Below, piece by piece: positions 22,905 to 33,368 of a stretch of DNA of 64,000 nt. The stretch covers positions 13,634,138 through 13,698,137 of the forward strand of contig OY783196.1 of the NCBI GenBank assembly GCA_963678675.1, in the 5' to 3' direction. The first letter of the stretch is position 1. Each line of letters begins with the position of its first letter. Both the position numbers and the translations under genes were made by a program. A model generated the notes under the pieces. The model saw only the letters and a list, made by a program, of their open reading frames with translations. It did no database searches and had not been told where the DNA came from. Source of the DNA: Xiphydria camelus. Its lineage: Eukaryota; Arthropoda; Insecta; Hymenoptera; Xiphydriidae.

Positions 22905-23340
22905 ATACGCATGGAATAGTAAGCTAAACAGTCAGACATAAACATACCAGAACTAAACATATTTCGTTTATAAATGATAATGTACGCATAGAATAGTAAG
23001 CTAAACAGTCACAGACATAAACATACCAGAACTAAACATATTTCGTTTATAAACAATAAGGTCGTATGGAATAGTATGCTAAACAGTCAGGGTCCCCTTT
23101 CTTGAGTCACTCGCAAGAGAAACGTATACGTTTCTTAGTGAATAGACCAATCCGTAACCCCACCACAACGGAATACTTAATCCTGATTGGTCTATTCGCT
23201 AAGATGCGTATACGCAACTTTGCGAGCGGTTCAAGAAAGGGGCCGCAGACAGAAGCATACCAGAACTAAACATATTTCGTTTATAAACAATAAGGTCGCA
23301 TGGAATAGTATGCTAAACAGTCAGACAGAAGCATACCAGA
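22905..23340. repeat. 74-bp tandem repeats (AGCATACCAGAACTAAACAT)
   Basis: About five copies of a 74-bp unit containing GGAATAGTAAGCTAAACAGT and ATTTCGTTTATAAA, split by the MITE at 23091-23245. The same array lies inverted at about 27364-27800 and directly at about 29645-29870 (there without the MITE). Confidence 0.75.
23091..23245. mobile_element. 155-bp MITE with CAG duplication
   Basis: Inverted ends around CCCCTTTCTTGA and CGTATACG-containing arms; CAG flanks both sides (23088-23090, 23246-23248). Unit A'' has the empty site (AACAGTCAGACAGAAGC near 29833). The inverted copy in A' is 27459-27613. Confidence 0.7.
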
Positions 23341-23496
23341 ACTAAACATATTTTTTTTTGGATTTTGTCAAAAACTTATGTTATATTTAAATACTAGGGG
23401 GCTCCGCCCCCTACTTGCTTCGCTTGTCAACCACTGTCGCGGCGCTCCCCCAAGCTTTTGCAGCAGCATCACGTCGTTACTTTCCTCTCCGTTCAA

Positions 23497-23720
23497 TACG
23501 TTGCGTCGTCGTCGTCGCCATCCTCGTAGTCGCCGTCCTCGTCGCCGTCATCCTCGTCATCGCCATCACCATTCTCGTAGTCACCGTCCTCGTCGTCGCC
23601 GTCGCCATCCTCGTAGTCGCCCTCATCCTCGTCCTCGTTGTCCTCGTCCTCGCAGTCGCCATCCTCGTCGCCGTCGTCCTCGTCCTCGTTATCGCTCTCC
23701 TCGTCGTCGCCGTCGTGGTT
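23497..23720. repeat. CGTCGTCGCC-rich minisatellite
   Basis: GC-rich variant repeats of CGTAGTCGCCGTCCTCGTC. They give long Arg/His/Pro, Val/Ala/Ile or Thr/Arg/Met frames in every phase, so none is taken as a gene. Also at 26984-27207 (inverted) and, shortened, at 30203-30300. Confidence 0.7.
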
Positions 23721-24052
23721 GCCATGGGAACAGCTGATTGCTTGGCGAAAAATGCTCAGAAATTACATTAAAAAAATATTATAAATTAACCGTGCATTTT
23801 GTCATGTTGGTTCTCGCATCAATTTTATAGTAAACTTTTCCCGCTACAAATTTGTAGCTGCATTTGTTTGATTGAGTAAATAATATAGGAGAAATGAATA
23901 ATTAAAGTGGCTTAGGGCCAGAACTTCGATAGTTTTTAATTAATTATAAATTTTCCCGGGAATTGACAAATGATATATTTTGATATGTTAATATTGGAGC
24001 CTCCAGCTATCGATTGGTGTACTTTTCATGCCCTGAAAGCCAACATCTTGTA

Positions 24053-24327
24053 CCGTATGTCCGTGATCAAACAGACCATAGCAAAATTGCGAGTTTTGCA
24101 TGAGCACCCCCGTGGGTCTCCACGTCCAATAGAATCACCGGAGAAGCGTGAATGAGCATGCGTAGTCATCCGCGGGTGTTGGCGTCGTCAGAAAGTTCAC
24201 ATCGGTTTCGGATGACTACGCATGCGCATTCACGCTTCTCCGGTGATTCTATTGGACGAGGAGACCCACAGGGGTGCTCATGCAAAACTCGCAATTTGGT
24301 ATGGTCTGTTTGATCGCGGACATGCTG
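24053..24327. mobile_element. Palindromic MITE, CCGTATGTCC family, copy in unit A
   Basis: Left CCGTATGTCCGTGATC, right inverse with a change (CATGCTG). TA flanks both sides. The subfamily reads AAACAGACCATAGCAAAATT instead of the CATTTGAACC form of the 2.8-kb copy. Confidence 0.8.
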
Positions 24328-24958
24328 TACACCATATATGCAATGTCTAGATTAACTGCACTAGTTTGAGACTGTAGGAATATATTGCGAATAAAAAACT
24401 GTTCGAAACTTTTAAAGTTAGCGCTAGGCTTTTTAATTACACATGAGGAGCGCTAGTTACTTCCACTCAGAATGAAAAGGTCTATTCAAGAAAGCGTCAA
24501 ATAATTTTAAGGTTATATTATCGGGGCAGAACATACATGATAGTGCAACATGTACCAGAATATTTATAAAAATAATATCAATATACGTAAAAATGATTCT
24601 ACTTACTTTTCCAGTCCAGGTCGGCCGTAAATGGCGGGTTCGTGCCTGTGGAGCGCTAAACCACTCTGCTTCAAAGGTACGGAAACGTGTAACGAAAGAT
24701 CAAGTTCGAATAAACTGGACACTGCACTCACTATATAAAACTGATATAAATATATTCAAGTTGATGAGATACAAGACACGTTGATAGTTGATAATCACAA
24801 GACAAGCTAAGAAAAGACGACGCGAGCCCCTCGGCTTCTTTTATATATATAACTGTATAAGTTCGGAACGTGGCGACATTTGGTCGACGGAGGGGATAGC
24901 GTGGGTAACGCTATGCACCCTCATTGGCTAATTAGAGGAGGGTCGGTGGAACAGCCAA

Positions 24959-25189
24959 TTACGCTGGAGCTGGCCGAGTCTGTGTCCAAAGGGCGAAGGT
25001 ACCGTTGCTAACGGTATCCCGAGCCCCACGCTCACGAATCAAAAATGACGCATCTTTGTTCTTGACCAAATCTTGAATCAAAATATAAAGTAGATTTGAA
25101 AGTATGCCATATACTTCTTCTTTTTCAGGCCGATTTTTCCACCCCACTGTGCAATACGATTGTCTCGATTTCGGCATAATGAAAAACAA
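24959..25189 (-). CDS. 76-codon ORF, unit A copy, function unknown
   Basis: The peptide starts MFFIMPKSRQSYCTVGWKN and is rich in charged residues. The MPKSxQSYCxVGxKNR start recalls the first turn of a THAP zinc finger, but the second cysteine is W and the rest of the finger is absent, so this is at most a first-exon remnant. Identical in A' (25515-25745, plus). The third copy (31907-32137) differs mainly by amino-acid-changing substitutions, which argues against a maintained protein. Confidence 0.3.
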   Translation of the reverse strand: MFFIMPKSRQSYCTVGWKNRPEKEEVYGILSNLLYILIQDLVKNKDASFLIRERGARDTVSNGTFALWTQTRPAPA

Positions 25190-25243
25190 CCTTTCTTTTA
25201 TAGGATTTGTTACTAATTCTCACAAAATATTAACTTTCCCTAT

Positions 25244-25460
25244 GTACACCCGGGGACACGGTATCTGTCGCTGGTGACTTTTTTTAAACGTTATTTTTAA
25301 ACGTACTAACCAATGAATAATTAATTCTCATGCGCTCATTAGCTACGTTGGCGTCTACTCTCGTTAATGAAAGCATGAGGATTATTAATTATTGGTTAGT
25401 ACGTTTAAAAATAACGTTTAAAAAAGTCACCAGCGACAGATACCGTGTCCCCGGGTGTAC
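25244..25460. repeat. Foldback element at the palindrome centre
   Basis: GTACACCCG-family foldback (GTACACCCGGGGACACGG and the inverse) exactly centred on the A/A' symmetry axis at 25352. Its 40-nt centre around CGTTGGCGTCTACTCTCG is not palindromic. Confidence 0.85.
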
Positions 25461-25514
25461 ATAGGGAAAGTTAATATTTTGTGAGAATTAGTAACAAATC
25501 CTATAAAAGAAAGG

Positions 25515-25745
25515 TTGTTTTTCATTATGCCGAAATCGAGACAATCGTATTGCACAGTGGGGTGGAAAAATCGGCCTGAGAAAGAAGAAGTATATGGCAT
25601 ACTTTCAAATCTACTTTATATTTTGATTCAAGATTTGGTCAAGAACAAAGATGCGTCATTTTTGATTCGTGAGCGTGGGGCTCGGGATACCGTTAGCAAC
25701 GGTACCTTCGCCCTTTGGACACAGACTCGGCCAGCTCCAGCGTAA
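25515..25745 (+). CDS. 76-codon ORF, unit A' copy
   Basis: Exact inverted counterpart of the ORF at 24959-25189. It lies upstream of a TATA-like sequence at about 25852. Same reservations: unknown function, possibly the start of a decayed THAP-type exon. Confidence 0.3.
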   Translation: MFFIMPKSRQSYCTVGWKNRPEKEEVYGILSNLLYILIQDLVKNKDASFLIRERGARDTVSNGTFALWTQTRPAPA

Positions 25746-25851
25746 TTGGCTGTTCCACCGACCCTCCTCTAATTAGCCAATGAGGGTGCATAGCGTTACC
25801 CACGCTATCCCCTCCATCGACCAAATATCGCCACGTTCCGAACTTATACAG

Positions 25852-26104
25852 TTATATATATAAAAGAAGCCGAGGGGCTCGCGTCGTCTTTTCTTAGCTT
25901 GTCTTGTGATTATCAACTATCAACGTGTCTTGTATCTCATCAACTTGAATATATTTATATCAGTTTTATATAGTGAGTGCAGTGTCCAGTTTATTCGAAC
26001 TTGATCTTTCGTTACACGTTTCCGTACCTTTGAAGCAGAGTGGTTTAGCGCTCCAAAGGCACGAACCCGCCATTTACGGCCGACCTGGACTGGAAAAGTA
26101 AGTA
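25852..26104 (+). promoter_or_regulatory. TATA-like promoter with leader and splice donor
   Basis: TATATATATAAAAGAAG at 25853-25869 is a good TATA box. It is followed by a leader and GGAAAAGTAAGTAG (about 26091-26104), a strong 5' splice site. The same arrangement is present inverted in unit A (about 24600-24852) and in A'' (TATA partly lost, CTATACATAT). No coding exon downstream of the donor was identified. Inference from motifs only. Confidence 0.35.
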
Positions 26105-26376
26105 GAATCATTTTTACGTATATTGATATTATTTTTATAAATATTCTGGTACATGTTGCACTATCATGTATGTTCTGCCCCGATAATATAACCTTAAAAT
26201 TATTTGACGCTTTCTTGAATAGACCTTTTCATTCTGAGTGGAAGTAACTAGCGCTCCTCATGTGTAATTAAAAAGCCTAGCGCTAACTTTAAAAGTTTCG
26301 AACAGTTTTTTATTCGCAATATATTCCTACAGTCTCAAACTAGTGCAGTTAATCTAGACATTGCATATATGGTGTA

Positions 26377-26651
26377 CAGCATGTCCGCGATCAAACAGAC
26401 CATACCAAATTGCGAGTTTTGCATGAGCACCCCTGTGGGTCTCCTCGTCCAATAGAATCACCGGAGAAGCGTGAATGCGCATGCGTAGTCATCCGAAACC
26501 GATGTGAACTTTCTGACGACGCCAACACCCGCGGATGACTACGCATGCTCATTCACGCTTCTCCGGTGATTCTATTGGACGTGGAGATCCACGGGGGTGC
26601 TCATGCAAAACTCGCAATTTTGCTATGGTCTGTTTGATCACGGACATACGG
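26377..26651. mobile_element. Palindromic MITE, CCGTATGTCC family, copy in unit A'
   Basis: Mirror of the copy at 24053-24327, inherited by duplication rather than inserted independently. Flanked by TA. Confidence 0.8.
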
Positions 26652-28076
26652 TACAAGATGTTGGGTTTCAGGGCATGAAAAGTACACCAATCGATAGCTG
26701 GAGGCTCCAATATTAACATATCAAAATATATCATTTGTCAATTCCCGGGAAAATTTATAATTAATTAAAAACTATCGAAGTTCTGGCCCTAAGCCACTTT
26801 AATCATTCATTTCTCCTATATTATTTACTCAATCAAACAAATGCAGCTACCAATTTGTAGCGGGAAAAGTTTACTATAAAATTGATGCGAGAACCGACAT
26901 GACAAAATGCACGGTTAATTTATAATATTTTTTTAATGTAATTTCTGAGCATTTTTCGCCAAGCAATCAGCTGTTCCCATGGCAACCACGACGGCGACGA
27001 CGAGGAGAGCGACAACGAGGACGAGGACGACGGCGACGAGGATGGCGACTGCGAGGACGAGGACAACGAGGACGAGGATGAGGGCGACTACGAGGATGGC
27101 GACGGCGACGACGAGGACGGTGACTACGAGAATGGCGATGGCGATGACGAGGATGACGGCGACGAGGACGGCGACTACGAGGATGGCGACGACGACGACG
27201 CAACGTATTGAACGGAGAGGAAAGTAACGACGTGATGCTGCTGCAAAAGCTTGGGGGAGCGCCGCGACAGGGGTTGACAAGCGAAGCAACTAGGGGGCCC
27301 CTAGTATTTAAATATAACATAAGTTTTTGACAAAATCTAAAAAAAATATGTTTAGTTCTGGTATGCTTCTGTCTGACTGTTTAGCATACTATTCCATGCG
27401 ACCTTATTGTTTATAAACGAAATATGTTTAGTTCTGGTATGCTTCTGTCTGCGGCCCCTTTCTTGAACCGCTCGCAAAGTTGCGTATACGCATCTTAGCG
27501 AATGGACCAATCAGGATTAAGTATTCCGTTGTGGTGGGGTTACGGATTGGTCTATTCGCTAAGAAACATATACGTTTCTCTTGCGAGTGACTCAAGAAAG
27601 GGGACCCTGACTGTTTATCATACTATTCCATACGACCTTATTGTTTATAAACGAAATATGTTTAGTTCTGGTATGTTTATGTCTGTGACTGTTTAGCTTA
27701 CTATTCTATGCGTACATTATCATTTATAAACGAAATATGTTTAGTTCTGGTATGTTTATGTCTAACTGTTTAGCTTACTATTCCATGCGTATCTTATCGT
27801 TTCAAAATTCAATAATAAAGATAAAAACATTACAATGATATATTATGCAAAAGATGTTTGCAAAAAGCACTAAAATAACATAATATAATGAAATTATGAT
27901 ACTAGAGCAACAAATGTTGTGTTAACAAAGATAAACACATATTACAACAATATACTTTATTACAATATATTATTATCACAATATATTATGCAATACATTA
28001 TTACTAATGTGTTATACAAGAATATATATATTATTTTTCATTAATATTCATCTGCATTTCAGTATTATTCAATATA

Positions 28077-28382
28077 CCGTATGTCCGCGATCATTTGAAC
28101 CATAGGAAAATTGCGAGTTTTGCATGAGCACCTCTTTGGGTCTCCTCGTCCAATAGAATCACCGGAGAAGCGTGAATGCGCATGCGTAGTCATCCGCGAG
28201 TATGGCGTGTCAGCAAGTTCAAATCGGTTATCGAAATAACTCGATCGGTTATCGATCACTCGCGGATGACTACGCATGCGCATTCACGCTTCTCCGGTGA
28301 TTCTATTGGACAAGGAGACCCAAAGGGGTGCTCATGCAAAACTCGCAATTTTCCTATGGTTCAAATGATCGCGGACATACGG
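28077..28382. mobile_element. Palindromic MITE, CCGTATGTCC family, unique to A'
   Basis: Flanked by TA (28075-28076, 28383-28384). Unit A at about 22620 and unit A'' at about 29362 (GTGCGTATATTGAAT) are uninterrupted empty sites with a single TA, so this copy inserted after the duplication that created A'. Confidence 0.9.
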
Positions 28383-30002
28383 TACGCACAGGGTCACGGA
28401 TTCTGTCGCTAGGGACTTTCTAAAATGTAATTTGTAAACATACTAGCCAATGAACAATTAATTCTGACGCCCTCATTAGCTACAGTGGCGTTTACCCTCG
28501 TTAATCAGCGACGGAATCCGAGTCACTGGGTATATATATATGGGTGTTTTGAGTGTGTGGTATAATTGGCATTGGTATATATATATACCTGTAACCTACC
28601 TGTATCCCCTCCACTGCCATTTTCGGAGAAATAAGAGTCGTTAAATGGTCTAATGACCGGATTAAAGTAATCCAACGGGAGTCTTCAAACAGTCATCCTA
28701 GTACAGAATTTGCACTTTTGGAAGCCTAGGATGCCTGTTTGACGACTCCCCAAACACAATAGAATGCGGGTGGTCAGAACGACGCGATCGACGACTCCGA
28801 CGACCGTTTGATGACTAAAATTTCGACTCGGGCGACTCCGACGACCGTTTGATGACTAAAATTTCGACTCGGGCGAGTAATACGTGCCGATTGCGGCCTA
28901 GCAAACAACCACCCGAGTCGAAATTTTAGTCATCAAACGGTCGTCGCCCGAGTCGAAATTTTAGTCATCAAACGGTCGTCGGAGTCGTCGATCGCGTCGT
29001 TCTGACCACCCGCATTCTATTGTGTTTGGGGAGTCTTCAAACAGGCATCCTAGGCTTCCAAAAGTGCAAATTCTGTACTAGGATGACTGTTTGAAGACTC
29101 CCGTTGGATTACTTTAATCCGGTCATTAGACCATTTAACGACTCTTATTTCTCCGAAAATGGCAGTGGAGGGGATACAGGTAGGTTACAGGTGTATATAT
29201 ATATATATATATATATACCCAGGGACTCGGATTCCGTTGCTGATTAACGAGGGTAAACGTCACTGTAGCTAATGAGGGCGTCAGAATTAATTGTTCATTG
29301 GCTAGTATGTTTACAAATTACATTTTAGAAAGTCCCTAGCGACGGAATCCGTGACCCTGTGCGTATATTGAATAATACTGAAATGCAGATGAATATTAAT
29401 GAAAAATAATATATATATTTTTGTATAACACATCATTAGTAATAATGTATTGCATAATATATATTGTGATAATAATATATTATAATAAAATATATTGTCG
29501 TAATATGTGTTTATCTTTGTTAACATAACATTTGTTGCTCTAGTATCATAATCTCATTATATTATGTTATTTTAGTGCTTTTTGCAAACATCTTTTGCAT
29601 AATATATTATTGTAATGTTTTTATCTTTATTATTGAATTTTGAAACGATAAGATACGCATGGAATAGTAAGCTAAACAGTCAGATATAAACATACCAGAA
29701 CTAAACATATTTCGTTTATAAATGATAAGATACGCATAGAATAGTAAGCTAAACAGTCACAGACATAAACATACCAGAACTAAACATATTTCGTTTATAA
29801 ACAATAAGGTCGTATGGAATAGTATGCTAAACAGTCAGACAGAAGCATACCAGAACTAAACATATTTTTTTTGGATTTTGTCAAAAACTTATGTTATATT
29901 TAAATACTAGGGGGCTCCGCCCCCTACTCGCTTCGCTCGTCAACCCCTATCGCGGCGCTCCCCCAAGCTTTTGCAGCAACATCACGTCGTTATGGCCTTT
30001 AC

Positions 30003-30168
30003 ACACAAAATTCCGTAATGCCGTAAGACGTAAGCGTAAGCGAATAATCCAACCAGGATCAAGTATTCCGTTGTCCGTAACCCCACCACAACGGAATACT
30101 TGATCCTGATTGGTCTATTCGCTTACGCTTACGCTTACGTCTTACGGCCTTACGGAATTTTGTGTGTG
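30003..30168. mobile_element. MITE with about 11-bp target duplication
   Basis: Ends ACACAAAATTCCGTAA and the inverse. ATGGCCTTTAC is repeated on both sides (29992-30002, 30169-30179). A and A' lack the insertion. The duplication length fits Mutator-like elements (9-11 bp), possibly hAT. Confidence 0.7.
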
Positions 30169-30628
30169 ATGGCCTTTACTCTCCTCTCCGTTCAATACGT
30201 TGCGTCGTCGTCGTCGTCGTCGCCGTCGCCATCCTCGTAGTCGCCGTCCTCGTCGCCGTCATCCTCGTCCTTGTCGTCGCCGTTGTGGTTGTGGTTGCCA
30301 TGGGAATAGCTGATTGCTTGACGAAAAATGCTCAGAAATTACATAAAAAAATTATTAGAAATTAACCGTGCATTCTGTCATGTCGGTTCTCGCATCAATT
30401 TTATAGTAAACTTTTTCCGCTACAAATTTGTAGCTGCATTTGTTTGATTGAGTAAATAATATAGGAGAAATGAATGATTAAAGTGGCTTAGGGCCAGAAC
30501 TTCGATAGTTTTTAATTAATTATAAATTTTCCCGGGAATTGACAAATGATATATTTTGATATGTTAATATTGGAACCTCCAGCTATCGATTGGTGTACTT
30601 TTCATGCCCTGAAGCCCAACTTCTTGTA

Positions 30629-30903
30629 CCGTATGCCCGCGATCAAACAGACCATAGCAAAATTGCGAGTTTTGCATGAGCACCCCCGTGGGTCTCCTCG
30701 TCCAATAGAATCACCGGAGAAGCGTGAATGAGCATGCGTAGTCATTCGCGGGTGTTGGCGTCGTCAGAAAGTTCACATCGGTTTCGGATGACTACGCATG
30801 CGTATTCACGCTTCTCTGGTGATTCTGTTGGACGAGGAGACCCACAGGGGTGCTCATGCAAAACTCGAAATTTGGTATGGTCTGTTTGATCGCGGACATA
30901 CTG
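30629..30903. mobile_element. Palindromic MITE, CCGTATGTCC family, copy in A''
   Basis: Orthologous within the triplication to the copies at 24053 and 26377, with the left end mutated to CCGTATGCCC. Flanked by TA. Confidence 0.8.
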
Positions 30904-30990
30904 TACACCATATATGCAATGTCTAGATTAACTGCACTAGTTTTAGACTGTAGATATATATTGCGAATAAAAAACTGTTCGAAACTTTTA

Positions 30991-31148
30991 GGGCGGGTTG
31001 TAACGACTTGGTTTAAACTCAGTTCTAGCTTGAACCACGTTTGAACTGAGTTTACATAAAAATGTATGATATTATGTGTGACGCAAAATATACCAAGAAC
31101 GGCGGTTCAAGCTGAACCGGCTCTGAACCAAGTCGTTATAACCCGCCC
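30991..31148. mobile_element. Harbinger-type MITE with TTA duplication
   Basis: Ends GGGCGGGTTGTAACGACTTG and the inverse. TTA at 30988-30990 and 31149-31151. The empty site is the CTTTTAAAGTTAG in unit A near 24410. 158 bp, no gene. Confidence 0.8.
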
Positions 31149-31223
31149 TTAAAGTTAGCACTAGGCTTTTTAATTACACATGAGGCGCGCTAGTTACTTC
31201 CGCTCAGAATGAAAAGGTCTATA

Positions 31224-31431
31224 GGCTAAGCAAGTATCTCTAGTGGCGCCACGAGGTGGTCGCAGTTCGTAACTTTGGGGTGATAAGTGACCAATCAGGA
31301 TCAAGTATTCCATTGTGGTGGGTTACAGACAACGGAATACTTGACCCTGATTGGTCACTTATCACCCCAAGGTTTCATGGACTATCCACGAGGTCGCGCG
31401 CGCGTCAATAATTTGAGATACTTGCCTAGCC
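31224..31431. mobile_element. TA-flanked MITE private to A''
   Basis: Ends GGCTAAGCAAGTATCTC and the inverse (GAGATACTTGCCTAGCC). TA on both sides. The empty site in unit A is AAGGTCTATTCAAG near 24479. Its centre contains an inner palindrome (CAAGTATTCC). Confidence 0.75.
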
Positions 31432-31906
31432 TATTCAAGAAAGCGTCAAATAATTTTAAGGTTATATTATCGGGGCACAACGTACATGATAGTGCAACAT
31501 GTACCAGAATATTTATAAAAATAATATCAATATACGTAAAAATGATTCTACTTACTTTTCCGGTCCAGGTCGGCCGTAAATAGCGGGGTTCGTCCCTGTG
31601 GAGCGCTAAACCACTCTGCTTCAAAGGTACGGAAACGTGTAATGAAAGATCAAGTTCGATTAAACTGGACACTGCACTCACTATAAAACTGATATAAATA
31701 TATTCAATTTGATGAGATACAAGACACGTTGATAGTTGATAATCACAAGACAAGCTAAGAAAAGACGACGCGAGTCCCTCGGCTTCTTCTATACATATAA
31801 CTGTAAAAGTTCGGAACGTGGCGACATTTGGTCGACGGAGGGGATAGCGTGGGTAACGCTATGCACCCTCATTGGCTAATTAGAGGAGGGTCGGTGGAAC
31901 AGCCAA

Positions 31907-32137
31907 TTACGCTGGAGCTGGCCGAGTCTGTGTCCAAAGGGCGAAGGTACCGTTGCTAACGGTTTCCCGAGCCCCACGCTCACGAATAAAAAATGACGCA
32001 TCTTTGTTCTTGACCAAATTTTGAATCAAAATATAAAGTAGATTTGAAAGTATGCCATATACTTCTTCTTTTTCAGGGCGATTTTTCCACCCCACTATGC
32101 AATACGATTGTCTCGACTTCGACATAATGAAAAACAA
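31907..32137 (-). CDS. 76-codon ORF, unit A'' copy
   Basis: Same length as the A and A' copies but with several changes (for example MSKSRQSYCIVGWKN, FFIRERGARETV). Reading frame kept, function unknown. Confidence 0.25.
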   Translation of the reverse strand: MFFIMSKSRQSYCIVGWKNRPEKEEVYGILSNLLYILIQNLVKNKDASFFIRERGARETVSNGTFALWTQTRPAPA

Positions 32138-32191
32138 CCTTTCTTTTATAGGATGTGTTACTAATTCTCACAAAATATTAACTTTCCCTAT

Positions 32192-32409
32192 GTACACCCG
32201 GGGACACGGTATCTGTCGCTGGTGACTTTTTTTAAACGTTATTTTTAAACGTACTAACCAATAATTAATAATCCTCATGCTTTCATTAACGAGAGTAGAC
32301 GCCAACGTAGCTAATGAGCGCATGAGAATTAATTATTCATTGGTTAGTACGTTTAAAAATAACGTTTAAAAAAAGTCACCAGCGACAGATACCGTATCCC
32401 CGGGTGTAC
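32192..32409. repeat. Foldback element, GTACACCCG family, copy 3
   Basis: Same as 25244-25460. Marks the end of similarity of unit A''. Confidence 0.8.
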
Positions 32410-33368
32410 CGTGTAGAAAATGTAACGTTTTTAATGCTTACCCTTGCCACTAGAGTGCACAGCGTCTATGCGCGAACCGACTGGGACGCATGCGCAGCGG
32501 CATGCAGTCAAGCGGAAAAAATTTTCTAAGTCCACGATTGAGCTGTTAGAAATATTCTAAGTCCACGAGTGTGCCGTTGGAAAATTGTATGTCTTATTTC
32601 GGCTGGAGTAGGGATTCAGTCCTTCGATACTAGCATAAGCGGTTCTCGGAATTTCAACGTTACCCTTTTTGGCTGGAATGGGGATTCAGTACTAGAACGC
32701 CTAAACGATTACCCTTACGATGCGATCGACGTCGGTTTCCTATTGTGTTTGGAAACACAATGGAATGACCGGCGCGATCGACGACTCCGATGACCGTTTG
32801 AAGACTAAAATTTCGACTCGGGCGTACCACGGTCGTACCAATGCTGCGCAGATTAGGATCTGTGCCGGGCGACGAACGTCGGCCCGCTCATCGGCCAGGC
32901 GGACATAACCATATTATGCGCCATTGCCGTATGCCGGCATGGCCCCATTGCCGAGATCGTCGGTAAACAGCCACTTGCCGACGTTGGCCCGTAACTTCTG
33001 TGTTTGTTGGGATTACGACATTACTATTATTAGAATATGCCGTGTTTAAAATTAAAGACAATTTTAATTACGGGAAGTGTAACACAGATTCGAGGAACTT
33101 CTGTGAAGGCGATGAAGTGCTCCAAGCAAAGCACGTGATTTTGTGTGGAACTGTGGCTGAAGAAAAATATGAATATTCGTGGACAATATTCAGACTTACT
33201 TTTTGACATTTTTAAAGTTTCACCGTTTCACTATTCTATTTCACACTATTTCTGAAAACAAACCACACGTCATGCAAAAGCTACGTTTGTTTACATCTGG
33301 AACCCAAATAGACTAGTTCCAGATTCTGCCACCAGAATCCATTGTGCAATATAATGTGGAGGAATTTA
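32410..33368. other. Sequence after the triplication; no clear gene
   Basis: At 32757-32824 there is an inverted copy of the unit end (CGACGACTCCGATGACC ... TTTCGACTCGGGCG followed by TA), which may be the far end of the whole repeat. A 68-codon ORF at 33000-33206 (KHVILCGTVAEEKYEYSW) is not recognised. Confidence 0.4.

Larger units (their letters stand above)
22180..25352 (+). repeat. Unit A of the alternating inverted triplication
   Basis: Starts CCCGAGTCGAAATTTTAG. Contains in order a 73-bp hairpin (GAGTCTTCAAACAGGCATCC), a (TA)n tract, 74-bp tandem repeats (22905-23340), a small MITE (23091-23245), a CGTCGTCGCC-rich tract (23497-23720), a palindromic MITE, a promoter-like segment and a 76-codon ORF. 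It mirrors A' around 25352: paired positions sum to 50704 from 23.4 kb to the centre with no indel. Confidence 0.9.
25353..28888 (-). repeat. Unit A' (inverted copy)
   Basis: Reverse complement of unit A with only scattered substitutions and no gaps over about 3 kb. It carries one extra insertion, the MITE at 28077-28382, and a duplicated 41-bp end motif near 28.8 kb. It joins unit A'' through a second inverted junction around 28889. Confidence 0.9.
28889..32409 (+). repeat. Unit A'' (third copy, direct)
   Basis: Same order as unit A but more diverged, with three private insertions (30003-30168, 30991-31148, 31224-31431) and lacking the 155-bp MITE. Ends with a GTACACCCG-family foldback at 32192-32409. 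Confidence 0.88.

Noticed and set aside
23395..23425. GGGGGCTCCGCCCCC hairpin next to CTAG as a Helitron 3' end
   Set aside because: A hairpin and CTAG are present at the unit (also near 27290 and 29928), but no TC start or A/T insertion site was found to define an element.
23378..23771. Long Arg-, Val/Ala- and Thr/Met-rich ORFs in three frames (also 26933-27320)
   Set aside because: All arise from one CGTCGTCGCC-type minisatellite that is open in every phase on both strands; no gene signature.
22180..32826. The whole triplication as one giant TIR transposon with CCCGAGTCG ends
   Set aside because: An inverted end copy exists at 32757-32824 with TA outside, but the ends differ by two bases and no transposase is inside; kept only as a possibility.
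33000..33206. 68-codon ORF with KHVILCGTVAEEKY
   Set aside because: Looks non-random, but no family was recognised and no start or partner exon supports it; not claimed as a gene.
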